From Mycetocola spongiae (GTDB lineage: Bacteria > Actinomycetota > Actinomycetes > Actinomycetales > Microbacteriaceae): a stretch of 64,000 bases of DNA. The notes beneath the pieces were generated by a model. It was not told the DNA's origin. It saw only the letters and a list, made by a program, of their open reading frames with translations, and ran no database searches. Below are positions 56,196 through 64,000 of the stretch, one piece after another. The translations under genes and the position numbers were made by a program. The stretch is from NCBI RefSeq assembly GCF_020424085.1, contig NZ_CP080203.1, positions 1,488,001 to 1,552,000 on the forward strand, written 5' to 3'. Positions within the stretch are counted from its first letter, which is position 1, and each line of letters starts with the position of its first letter.

Positions 56196-57536
56196 GTGGC
56201 GCAGAATATGACTCAGGACGCGGATACGATCATTCGTGTATCCGTGGTCCATGCCGACCGCAGAATCGACCTGGCCGTGCCCGGGCAGCTGCCGTTAATC
56301 GAATTAATACCGGGCATGGCCCGCAGCCTCGGGGTGCTGGATCCCACGCTTGTCCACGGCGGTTATGGGCTGATCCGCGCCAATGGTCGGCCGCTCAGCC
56401 CCACGGGCGGGGCGCTCGCCCAGGGCATCACCCCCGGCGAGGTCCTCACGCTGATGCGCGGTGAGCTTGTCGCCACCAGCAAGGTTTATGACGATGTGGT
56501 GGAGGCCGTGATCGACGCCAGCGCCGATCAGCACGGCGTCTGGCGTCCCGAGGATGCCGCGCGCACCGCGACCGCCGTGAGCCTGACCCTGCTCGCGCTC
56601 TGCGCCCTCGTGCTCACCACGCAGGGCCCCGGCAACCTGATCACCGCGCTGATCGCCGCGGCCGGCACCGCCGTGCTGCTCACCCTCACCGCGACGCTGG
56701 GCCGCCTCGGCCAGCAGGGAGCGGGCATCGCCTTTGGGATTTCCGCCTCGGTATTTGCCGGGCTCACCGGCTATCTGCTGGTGCCCGCGGGGGATCTCTG
56801 GGGGTGGCCGCTGGCCGCCGCCGGGCTCGGCGCGGTACTCGGGGGTGCACTCGCGATGCTTATCGCCGTGCGCCCGATCGAATATCTCGTGGCCCCGATG
56901 ACCCTGGGCCTGGCGCTGGGCATCCCCGCCGCGGTGCATGCCGCCTTTGACGCGCCCGCCGCCGCGAGCTTTGCCGTGGCCGTGGCCGCCTGCGGGGCCC
57001 TCGCCGGAAGCCTGCCCTGGCTGGCCCTCGCCAGCACCCGGATCACCGTGCTCTCGCCGCAGAGCGAGCAGGAAATGTTTGATACCCCCGAACCCATTAA
57101 CGCCGAGCGCGTGGCCGAACGCATCCGTTCCGGCCAGCGCCTGCTGATCGCGCTGCGCCTCGCGCTGGGGCTCACGATCCTCGCCGCGATTCCGCTCGTG
57201 GCCGCGGAGTCCTGGGCCGGGGCGATCCTCAGCGTGCTGTGCGGGGCCGTGCTGATGTTCCAGTCCCGGCAATCGGGCGCGCGCGGTTCGGTGCTCGCGC
57301 TGCTGACCTGCGGCACCGCAATCGTGGGCGCCGCGGGGCTGGTCACGCTGCTGGCCCATCCCGAACAGACCACGCTGCTGCTGATCGTGCTGATCACGGC
57401 CACCGCGCTCGTGGTGGGCCTCACCCTGCTCAGCGATCGGGTCCGCCTGCGGCTGAGCACGCTGGCCGATACCGTGGAGATCATCCTGCTCACGCTGCTG
57501 CTGCCGCTGGGTGTTATCGCGGCCGGGATCGCCTAA
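56196..57536 (+). CDS. eccD: EccD, type VII secretion channel subunit
   Basis: The 446-residue protein has the N-terminal ubiquitin-like domain typical of EccD (IRVSVVHADRRIDLAVPGQLPLIELIP) and about 11 membrane helices, with an acidic/basic linker (EMFDTPEPINAERVAERI) between helix groups. It forms the membrane channel with EccB and EccC. GTG 56196 is preceded by AAGGGGG. It heads the plus-strand operon and ends two bases before eccB. Confidence 0.9.
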   Translation: MAQNMTQDADTIIRVSVVHADRRIDLAVPGQLPLIELIPGMARSLGVLDPTLVHGGYGLIRANGRPLSPTGGALAQGITPGEVLTLMRGELVATSKVYDDVVEAVIDASADQHGVWRPEDAARTATAVSLTLLALCALVLTTQGPGNLITALIAAAGTAVLLTLTATLGRLGQQGAGIAFGISASVFAGLTGYLLVPAGDLWGWPLAAAGLGAVLGGALAMLIAVRPIEYLVAPMTLGLALGIPAAVHAAFDAPAAASFAVAVAACGALAGSLPWLALASTRITVLSPQSEQEMFDTPEPINAERVAERIRSGQRLLIALRLALGLTILAAIPLVAAESWAGAILSVLCGAVLMFQSRQSGARGSVLALLTCGTAIVGAAGLVTLLAHPEQTTLLLIVLITATALVVGLTLLSDRVRLRLSTLADTVEIILLTLLLPLGVIAAGIA

Positions 57537-57538
57537 TC

Positions 57539-58870
57539 ATGGCGACCAAAAAAGACCTGACCGAGGCCCAGGGTTTCAGCCGCCGCCGGCTGCTCTCGGC
57601 CTTCACCGGCGGGGCCCCGGGCGGCAAGGAGCTGGAACCGGCCAAGCCGCTGCGCGCGGTCATCGCGGGCGTGGCCCTCTCGGCCATGGTGGTGCTGGGC
57701 GGGCTGTTTTTTGGCCTGATCAGCCCGGGCCTGCCCGATGGGTGGGAAAATAACCGCCTGATCGTGGCCAAGGACACCGGGGCCCGCTATCTCTCCGTGG
57801 ACGGCACCCTGCATCCCGTGATCAATACCGTCAGTGCGCGGCTGCTGATCCCCGCCAATGAGTTCTCCGTGGTCACCGTCTCGCAGGGCTCCCTCTCCGG
57901 CGTTCCAATCGGCGAGACCATCGGAATCCTCGGCGGCCCGGATGCGCTGCCCTCCTCGGCGGCACTCGAGGACGGGGCCTGGGAGGCCTGCGTAGCCGAC
58001 CGCTCCACGCAGCTGCGCATCGGCGGGAAAAATCCGCGCCCGGCCGCGAGCGACCGCGGGCTCGTGGTGACCCGCGAGGAGGATATTTTTGTTATTTCCG
58101 GCGGGCACCGCTTTGCCGTGGACCCCGCGCAGAGCGCCGCGGTGCTGCGCGCCGTGGGCCTGGACGCCCAGCGGCCCGTGCCCGTGACCGGCGACTGGCT
58201 GAACCTCTTTGAGCCCGGAACCGATCTGGCCCCCCTGAACCTGGACGGCGCCGGATCGGCCGTGCCCGGGATCAACCTGCCCGCGGGCAGCGTGATTCAC
58301 CCCGTGGGCAGCCCCGAGGAGGAACGCTATCTGCTGCGCGCCGATGGTTCCCTCGCGCCGCTGGGCCCCGTGGCCTATCGCCTGTTCCTGCTGGGTAATG
58401 CCGGGAGCCTGGGCGAGGCCGTGGCCCGCCCGCCCGCCGACCTGGCCGCGCTGCGCAATGCCGAGGCCGCGGGCGGCAGCGACTGGCCCACCCGGCTGCT
58501 CACCCCGCTTGCCGAGGCCGAACGCACGCTGCCGTGCGCGACCCTCGGCGAGGGCACTATCCGCGGCACGATGCTCGCGGAATCCACGATCCGCACCCAG
58601 AGCGGCAGCGAGGAGCGCGTGGTAAATACCGTCAGCGTGGCGCGCGGCGGCGGCGCGCTTGTGCGCGGCGGCACCGCGGGCTCGGTCACGGTGATCGACT
58701 CCACCGGAATCGCCTATGCCGTCCCGGGAGCCACCGAGGATGTGGTGATCCAGCTGGGCTATACCTCAGAGGATATTAGTGTGGTGCCGGCCCCGTGGCT
58801 GCGGCTGATCCCCTCCGGTCCCGAGCTCACCGCGGTCGCGGCCGCAAGCACCCCGGCGGCCGCGGGATGA
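57539..58870 (+). CDS. eccB: EccB, type VII secretion membrane subunit
   Basis: The 443-residue protein has a short cytoplasmic N-terminus (TEAQGFSRRRLLSAFTGG), one membrane helix (about 40-62) and a large extracytoplasmic domain containing the YLSVDGTLHPVINTVSARLL repeat-type segment of EccB. It is near the usual length. ATG 57539 follows the eccD stop by two bases and it overlaps the third mycosin by four bases. Confidence 0.92.
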   Translation: MATKKDLTEAQGFSRRRLLSAFTGGAPGGKELEPAKPLRAVIAGVALSAMVVLGGLFFGLISPGLPDGWENNRLIVAKDTGARYLSVDGTLHPVINTVSARLLIPANEFSVVTVSQGSLSGVPIGETIGILGGPDALPSSAALEDGAWEACVADRSTQLRIGGKNPRPAASDRGLVVTREEDIFVISGGHRFAVDPAQSAAVLRAVGLDAQRPVPVTGDWLNLFEPGTDLAPLNLDGAGSAVPGINLPAGSVIHPVGSPEEERYLLRADGSLAPLGPVAYRLFLLGNAGSLGEAVARPPADLAALRNAEAAGGSDWPTRLLTPLAEAERTLPCATLGEGTIRGTMLAESTIRTQSGSEERVVNTVSVARGGGALVRGGTAGSVTVIDSTGIAYAVPGATEDVVIQLGYTSEDISVVPAPWLRLIPSGPELTAVAAASTPAAAG

Positions 58871-60123
58871 CCCGCCTGCCGCGGCGCCTGCTCGGCGTGG
58901 TGGGGGCCTCCGCGCTGCTGGGCGCGGGACTCGTCCTGAACCCGCTGCCGCCGGCCCTGGGTGCCGCACGCGCGGCGGATGACTGCACGCCCGGGATTAT
59001 CGGGCGCATTCCCGGGCCTCCCGCGGCCTTTGACCTGCTTGAGGCCGATCCGATGGAGCCCGGCCCGCGCGGAAGCGGCGTGATCGTCGCGGTGGTGGAT
59101 TCCGGGATTGATATCACCCGGCCCCAGCTGGCCGAGGCCGTGATCGGCGGCGTCTCGCTGATCAACGACGGCGAACGACCCGATGGTTTTGGCGATCCCA
59201 ACGGGCACGGAACGGCCATCGCCGGGATTATCGGGGCGCGCGCCGCCGCCGGGTCCGGCGTGGTGGGGCTCGCCCCCGAGGCACAGCTGCTTTCGGTGCG
59301 GGTCTTCCGCGGCAGCGATGAGCAGAGCCAAAAGGACGGCGTTGGGCCCGATGCCGTGCGCATCGCCGAGGGCATCCGCTATGCCACGGCCCACGGTGCG
59401 CGCGTGATCACGGTGGCGATGAGTGACGATGTGGAGACCGCCGAGCTGCGCTCCGCCGTGGAGGAGGCCACCGCGGCCGGGGCCCTCGTGGTGGCCAGCG
59501 CGGGAAACCGGGCCACCACCACCAATCAGATCGACAGCACCCGCTATCCGGCGGCATATCCGGGGGTGCTCAGCGTGACCGCTGTAAACGCGATTGGGCT
59601 GCCCACCACCGATTCGATTCACGGCGATCATATCGACGTGGCCGCGCCGGGGCAGGACGTGCTGACCACGGCCACCGGCGCCGGGGACTGCCGCTATGCG
59701 GTGGAGGCCCCGTCCACGAGTTTCGCGACCGGCTATGCGGCGGCCGCCGCGGCACTGATCGTGGAGGAACACCCCGGGGAGACCCCCGAGCAGTGGGCGT
59801 ATCGGCTTAAGGCCACCGCCGACCGGCCCCAGGCCGACCGCTCCGATACCGAGCGCGGCTGGGGCATGATCCGACCGTTTGATGCGATTGCGCTGCTGCC
59901 CGCGAGCGATACCCGCGGCCCGGCGAGCCCGTTTATGGAAAACGCCGGGAGCGCGATCATCCCGCCCGCGGTGCACCTCACGGTGGGCGATACGCCGCGG
60001 CCGCGCGAGGCAGCAACCACGATCGCGGTGATCGGCGGTTCCGCGCTGCTCGCGGTACTCACCATGCTGGGGCTCGGCACGCGCATCCTGCGCCGCCGCC
60101 GCGAGGCCGCGGCGGCGCGCTAG
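58867..60123 (+). CDS. mycP: Mycosin-like subtilisin protease (copy 3)
   Basis: The 418-residue protein has a signal peptide (about 1-37), catalytic D78 (AVVDSGID), H114 (GHGTAIAG), S285 (TSFATG), an oxyanion Asn in SAGN, and a C-terminal membrane helix followed by an Arg-rich tail. It is a typical mycosin layout, clearly diverged from the two tandem mycosins. It overlaps eccB by four bases and completes the eccD-eccB-mycP core operon. Confidence 0.92.
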   Translation: MTRLPRRLLGVVGASALLGAGLVLNPLPPALGAARAADDCTPGIIGRIPGPPAAFDLLEADPMEPGPRGSGVIVAVVDSGIDITRPQLAEAVIGGVSLINDGERPDGFGDPNGHGTAIAGIIGARAAAGSGVVGLAPEAQLLSVRVFRGSDEQSQKDGVGPDAVRIAEGIRYATAHGARVITVAMSDDVETAELRSAVEEATAAGALVVASAGNRATTTNQIDSTRYPAAYPGVLSVTAVNAIGLPTTDSIHGDHIDVAAPGQDVLTTATGAGDCRYAVEAPSTSFATGYAAAAAALIVEEHPGETPEQWAYRLKATADRPQADRSDTERGWGMIRPFDAIALLPASDTRGPASPFMENAGSAIIPPAVHLTVGDTPRPREAATTIAVIGGSALLAVLTMLGLGTRILRRRREAAAAR

Positions 60124-60138
60124 GACGCGGCGCGCGGG

Positions 60139-62547
60139 CTAGCTGAGGAACGCGATAACGATCCCGGCCAGCCCCGCGGCGCACAGCAGCACGGTGCCCG
60201 CGAAACCCGCGAGGGTGAGCACCCGGAAGCGGTCATCGCGCGCCCGCGCCGAGACGGGACCCGCACCCGCGCGCGGCGGGGGCGGCGGCACCGGGGAGGG
60301 AGCGCTTCCCACGCCGGGGCCGAGGATGCGGCGCGCGGCGGCAGGCTCCGCGCGGGCCGCGGTCCCGGCATCCGTATCGGGCGCGCGCTGAAACGGCGAG
60401 CGCGCGGGCGGCGGGCCCACCGGGGCCGGATGGGCCGCGGGCAGCGCGGGGGTGGCCGGTTGCACGGTATAGCTCGGGGAGGGTGCGGCCGCGGACGCGG
60501 TCGGGGCGGGTGCGGAGGCCGATGCCACGGGGGTCGGTTCGGGGTCCGTTTCGGGGTTGGGCTCGGGGATGGACTTGGGAACGGGCTCGGACTCGGACTC
60601 GGGAACAGGGTCCGTTTCGGACTCGGGAACAAGGTCCGTTTCGGGCTCGGACTTGGGAACAGACGCGGGCTCGTGCTCGGATTTGGGCGCCGAACCGTTC
60701 GGCCCGGCTGAAGCCGGGGCGGGATCGGCGCCGCCCGCGGGTGAGGCGCCGGCCTCGGCGGGTCCCGGGGATTCCGGGCCCGGGGTGGGCTGCGCGGCCG
60801 ACGCGGACCCTGCCGGTATCTCGCCCGGGGTCTCCCCCGGCGTCGATCCGGCAGCCTCCCGCGGGATAAACACGGTCGCCTCGCCCGGCTCCTCCCCGTC
60901 CGGCGGCGAGACGGGCAGGGGGGTCTTCTTGCCCGCGGCGGCACGGCGCGAGATGAAGACCGTGGCCTCCCCGGCCTCGGCCTCCTCTTTCGACTCGTCC
61001 GACATCACCGGGGCGCGATCCGCGGCGGGCGCATCGCGCGTCGCGACGTCCCGCGGGACAAAAACGGTGGCCTCCTCGGCGGGCTCCTCGCCCTCTTCGG
61101 TTATCCGCTCCGCGGGAGCACCGGCGGTTCCGCGGCTCGGGATAAACACCGTCGCCTCCCCCTGCTCATCGGACGGGGCCTGGGGGACTGCGGCGGGCGC
61201 GGGGGCCTCGATGTCCCGGCGCGGGATAAACACCGTCGCCTCTCCCCCGCCGTCCTCCTCCGAACCGACCTCTTCCGCGGACTCCCCGGACGCGATGTTT
61301 GGCCCGGCCTCGCCCGCGGCACCACGACGCGCCACAAAGACCGTGGCCTCCTCGGGTTCACCGTCGTTCTCAGCGGAAACGGGAACCGCGACGGGTACCG
61401 CCGCCTCCGCGCGCATCCGCGGGACAAACACGGTCGCCTCATCCGAACCGGCCTCATCCACGGGCTCCCCGGAAGCAACATCTGGCACGGCCTCGTCAAC
61501 GGTGGCTCCACGGCGCGCCACAAAGACCGTCGCCTCCTCGGGCTCCGCATCTTCCACCTCCGCGGCAGCAGAAACCTCGACGGACGCCGAGCCCTCCGCG
61601 CGCATCCGCGGCACAAAAACGGTCGCCTCATCCATACCGGACTCTTCCGCGGATTCTGCCGAGGCAGCGCCCGGCACGGCCTCGTCAACGGCACCACCGC
61701 GACGCGCCACAAAGACCGTCGCCTCCTCGGGCTCCGCATCTTCCATCTCCGCGGCAGCAGAAACCTCGACGGATGCCGAGCCCTCCGCGCGCATCCGCGG
61801 GACAAACACTGTCGCTTCCTCCGAACCGGCCTCATCCACGGGCTCCCCGGAGGCGACGTCTGGCACGGCCTCGCCGGTGGCATCATCGCGACGCGCGAGA
61901 AAGACCGTCGCCTCCTCGGGCTCCGCATCTTCTCTCTGCGCACCAGTGGGCATCTCGACGGACACCGCCGCGGCACTCATCCGCGGGACAAAAACGGTCA
62001 CCTCATCCACATCAGACTCATCCACGGATTCTGCCGAGGCAGCGCCCGGCACCGCCTCGTCAACGGCATCACCACGACGCGCCACAAAGACCGTCGCCTC
62101 CTCGGGCTCCGCATCTTCCGCCTCCGCCGCAGCAGAAGCCTCGACGGACACCGCCGCCTCCGCGCGCATCCGCTGGACAAACACTGTCGCCTCATCCGCA
62201 CCGGACTCATCCCCGGATTCTGCCGAGGCAGCGCCCGGCACCGCCTCGTCAACGGCACCACCGCGGCGCGCCACAAAGACCGTCGCCTCCTCGGGCTCCG
62301 CAGCCTCCGCGGAGGCGGGAACCGCGGCGGACGCCGATTCCTGCTCCCCCGCGGATACGCCCCGGGAGCGACGCGATCCCGGCGCGCTGCCCGCTCCGGC
62401 GTCTGCGCCGTCTCCGCCGTCTGCGGTCGCGGGGATCCCCGCGGTCCCCTCCGTCTCCCTGACCGCCCGCGCGCGCTCGCGTGCCGCGCGGCGCGAGGAT
62501 TCCCCGGACCCGGACTCCCCCGGCGTGGCCTCGTCCCGGTTAGTCAT
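60139..62547 (-). CDS. Tail-anchored protein with 16 ATVF motifs (candidate phospho-docking array)
   Basis: The 802-residue protein has a basic N-terminus and then 16 copies of (E/D)(A/V)TVF(V/I/L)xR, mostly EEATVFVARR alternating with DEATVFVPRM, in units of about 62 residues. A Pro/Glu/Ser-rich spacer (about 540-740) and a C-terminal membrane helix (about 780-800) follow. The motif resembles the phosphothreonine site of GarA/OdhI (ETTSVF). There is no signal peptide. It overlaps the PP2C gene by eight bases. No catalytic domain or known family is recognised; the docking role is inferred. Confidence 0.65.
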   Translation of the reverse strand: MTNRDEATPGESGSGESSRRAARERARAVRETEGTAGIPATADGGDGADAGAGSAPGSRRSRGVSAGEQESASAAVPASAEAAEPEEATVFVARRGGAVDEAVPGAASAESGDESGADEATVFVQRMRAEAAVSVEASAAAEAEDAEPEEATVFVARRGDAVDEAVPGAASAESVDESDVDEVTVFVPRMSAAAVSVEMPTGAQREDAEPEEATVFLARRDDATGEAVPDVASGEPVDEAGSEEATVFVPRMRAEGSASVEVSAAAEMEDAEPEEATVFVARRGGAVDEAVPGAASAESAEESGMDEATVFVPRMRAEGSASVEVSAAAEVEDAEPEEATVFVARRGATVDEAVPDVASGEPVDEAGSDEATVFVPRMRAEAAVPVAVPVSAENDGEPEEATVFVARRGAAGEAGPNIASGESAEEVGSEEDGGGEATVFIPRRDIEAPAPAAVPQAPSDEQGEATVFIPSRGTAGAPAERITEEGEEPAEEATVFVPRDVATRDAPAADRAPVMSDESKEEAEAGEATVFISRRAAAGKKTPLPVSPPDGEEPGEATVFIPREAAGSTPGETPGEIPAGSASAAQPTPGPESPGPAEAGASPAGGADPAPASAGPNGSAPKSEHEPASVPKSEPETDLVPESETDPVPESESEPVPKSIPEPNPETDPEPTPVASASAPAPTASAAAPSPSYTVQPATPALPAAHPAPVGPPPARSPFQRAPDTDAGTAARAEPAAARRILGPGVGSAPSPVPPPPPRAGAGPVSARARDDRFRVLTLAGFAGTVLLCAAGLAGIVIAFLS
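61300..62340 (-). repeat. Tandem repeats of about 186 bp encoding ATVF units
   Basis: CGCGCCACAAAGACCGTCGCCTC-like segments recur at about 185-190-bp intervals (around 61330, 61515, 61705, 61897, 62080, 62270), with high conservation between copies. They encode the six EEATVF(V/L)ARR units. Confidence 0.85.
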
Positions 62548-63400
62548 CGGTCCTCCGTACCTCCGCGGTCGCCGTGACCGAGTGCTCCCAGCCCGAGGCG
62601 GTACCCCCGGAGGTATTCTCGCGGCGCATGGGCGCGCCCTCGCGCGCATGCACATCCACCACGATGGCCGAAATATTATCCCGACCCCCCGCCTCATTGG
62701 CGAGCCGCACCAGCTCCGATACCGCCGAGCGCGGCCGCCCCGACATCGTCAGGACCGCGCGAATACGCTCCTCCGTGAGCTCATCGTGCAGGCCATCCGT
62801 GCAGATCAAAAAGCGCACCCCCGGCACCAGCGGCAGCAGCCAGGAATCCGGCACGCTCTCCTCCGAACCAATCGCCCGGGTGATGATATTGCGCGCCGGA
62901 AGGCTCGGGGAATCCCCGGTCACCCCGCGCGCGATCATCTCCGCACGCAGCGAATGATCCGCGGTCAGCTGCACCAGCTCGCTGCCCACATGCTGATATA
63001 CCCGCGAATCCCCCACGTTTAACAGTAGCCAGTTCAGCCGCTCCTCGTGCCGAATCAGGATCAGCCCCGAAACCGTGCTCCCCGCGCCGCGCGGCGTATC
63101 CGCGGCCACGCCACGCACCTCGCGCCGGGCGTCCTCAAGCGCCGCCCATACCTGATCCAGCGTGGCCGGCGCCGATTCCGGCAAACCCGCCAAAAACGCC
63201 TCGGTCACCGCTCGGCTCGCGCGATCCCCCGCATCGTAGCCGCCCATCCCATCGGCCACCAAAAAATACGGACCGCCCACCGCGATCGAATCCTCGTTCC
63301 GGGTGCGCGTGCGCCCGGCATCGCTCAGCGCCGCGGCCTCGCAGGACACCCGCTCCGAGAGCACACTCTCCCCGCTCCACGGCACCGCGGCGGCACTCAA
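62540..63400 (-). CDS. PP2C-type Ser/Thr protein phosphatase
   Basis: The 286-residue protein has PP2C motifs: SDAGRTRTRNEDS, VADGMGGYDAGDRAS (metal-binding Asp/Gly), ICTDGLHDEL and GGRDNISAIVVDV. It is cytoplasmic, with no membrane helix. It should dephosphorylate Ser/Thr kinase substrates, the ATVF array downstream being an obvious candidate. TTG 63400, overlapping the FHA stop by four bases (TTGA), is a reasonable start, but GTG codons slightly downstream are possible. Confidence 0.88.
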   Translation of the reverse strand: MSAAAVPWSGESVLSERVSCEAAALSDAGRTRTRNEDSIAVGGPYFLVADGMGGYDAGDRASRAVTEAFLAGLPESAPATLDQVWAALEDARREVRGVAADTPRGAGSTVSGLILIRHEERLNWLLLNVGDSRVYQHVGSELVQLTADHSLRAEMIARGVTGDSPSLPARNIITRAIGSEESVPDSWLLPLVPGVRFLICTDGLHDELTEERIRAVLTMSGRPRSAVSELVRLANEAGGRDNISAIVVDVHAREGAPMRRENTSGGTASGWEHSVTATAEVRRTDD

Positions 63401-63999
63401 CGCGCCGCCCCGTCCGCCGGCGCATCGGCTATCCGCTCGATGCGCATACACACGGTCCCGATCAGCATGCTGCCCAGCACCGGCGTCTCAATATGCGGCT
63501 CGATCGGCACCTCCGTGCCGTCGTCGGCACAGAGCAGCACACCATTGGTCGCGCCCAGATCGGTGATCAGCCAGGAGTCCTCCACAAACCGCAGCCGGGC
63601 ATGGGTCTTGGAGATGGTGCGGCTGGGATCGGGAATGATCAGCGCCTCGGTCCCGGCCAGCGCGCGCGGCTTGCGGCCCAGGATCAGGTCCTCCGCGGGC
63701 AGCTCCAGCGCCGCGCCCTCCTCCGGCACCAGCCGCCAGCGCGGCGGCGGGGTGCGATCCACAAAGACGGTGGCATCGTCCTCCTCGGTCCCCGCCGACA
63801 GCGGCGCGATCATCACCGTGCCCTCCTCGGGAGCCACCCCGCCCTCGCCCGGATCCACATAGGTGGGCAGGGGCGGCGCGGCCCTCCAATAGGAGTTTTC
63901 CAGCACGGCCGGACCGGAAATCTCCCAGTCGTTTTCGGCGGGGGGCGGCGGGGGTGGGACCATCGCGCCCGGAGTCTGTCCGGGATATGTGTTTTTCAC
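63397..63999 (-). CDS. FHA-domain protein with N-terminal ATVF motif
   Basis: The 200-residue protein has a Pro-rich N-terminus, one EEDDATVFVDR motif (Thr at 77) and a C-terminal FHA domain (GRKPRALAG, SRTISKTHARLRF, DLGATNGV). An FHA domain preceded by a TVF-type acceptor motif is the layout of GarA/OdhI-type switch proteins, where the phosphorylated motif binds its own FHA domain. It begins with GTG at 63999, one base from the window edge, so a longer N-terminus cannot be excluded. It is followed by PP2C and the ATVF array. Confidence 0.78.
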   Translation of the reverse strand: MKNTYPGQTPGAMVPPPPPPAENDWEISGPAVLENSYWRAAPPLPTYVDPGEGGVAPEEGTVMIAPLSAGTEEDDATVFVDRTPPPRWRLVPEEGAALELPAEDLILGRKPRALAGTEALIIPDPSRTISKTHARLRFVEDSWLITDLGATNGVLLCADDGTEVPIEPHIETPVLGSMLIGTVCMRIERIADAPADGAAR

Positions 64000-64000
64000 C

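Noticed and set aside
61300-62340. CRISPR-like array from regularly spaced repeats
   Set aside because: Repeats of about 186 bp are much too long, lie in one reading frame and the intervening sequences are themselves conserved.
60557-63022. Long Ser/Thr/Ala-rich antisense frame opposite the ATVF array
   Set aside because: It is the reverse of the repeat protein, with repeats dictated by the sense codons. The sense strand has a sensible start overlapping the PP2C gene and a membrane tail.

Overview
The window is high-GC DNA with GTG and TTG starts, TAGACT-like -10 boxes, several probably leaderless genes and a mycosin/EccC secretion locus. This points to an actinobacterium. The gene set (split acyl-CoA carboxylase genes, LCP ligase, LpdA-type flavoprotein, rhamnose genes) fits Microbacteriaceae or close relatives; genus is not determined. 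All family calls are from reading motifs by eye, without database searches.

Layout. (1) 1-749 is a gene-poor flank with 11-bp repeats and a perfect hairpin. (2) 750-16505 is a cell-surface polysaccharide cluster: flippase-like protein, five glycosyltransferases, a coiled-coil partner, an ABC polysaccharide exporter (wzm, wzt) split by a secreted repeat protein, and rmlA/rmlC. (3) 16582-27358 holds a DesK/LuxR-type two-component pair, an adenosine-deaminase-family enzyme, a membrane esterase, rmlD, another glycosyltransferase, an LCP ligase, purE/purK, a GtrA protein and a PH-domain membrane protein. (4) 27456-37536 is the acyl-CoA carboxylase region (birA, carboxyltransferase beta, epsilon, Maf, biotinylated alpha chain), interrupted by a candidate structured RNA, a three-gene signalling operon and an RNA methyltransferase. 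(5) 37589-40328 carries a small acidic protein, LpdA and purine nucleoside phosphorylase. (6) 40406-63999 is a type VII (ESX-like) secretion locus.

The type VII locus has a 12-gene minus-strand operon (two WXG100 proteins, two near-duplicate mycosins, small coiled-coil proteins, three large WXG-like or acidic candidate substrates, an EccD-like protein, an RDD-FHA protein and EccC) and a divergent plus-strand operon (EccD, EccB, a third mycosin). No EccA, EccE or EspG was recognised. Facing these is a signalling module: an FHA protein, a PP2C phosphatase and a tail-anchored protein carrying 16 copies of an E/D-A-T-V-F motif. That motif resembles the phosphothreonine site of GarA/OdhI. The most novel idea in the window is that this array is a multi-site phospho-docking scaffold for FHA domains at the secretion machine.

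In the surface cluster, the glycosyltransferases would build a (probably rhamnose-containing) glycan on dTDP-rhamnose from RmlA/C/D (RmlB is not in this window). Wzm/Wzt and possibly the flippase would export it, and the LCP protein could attach it to peptidoglycan.
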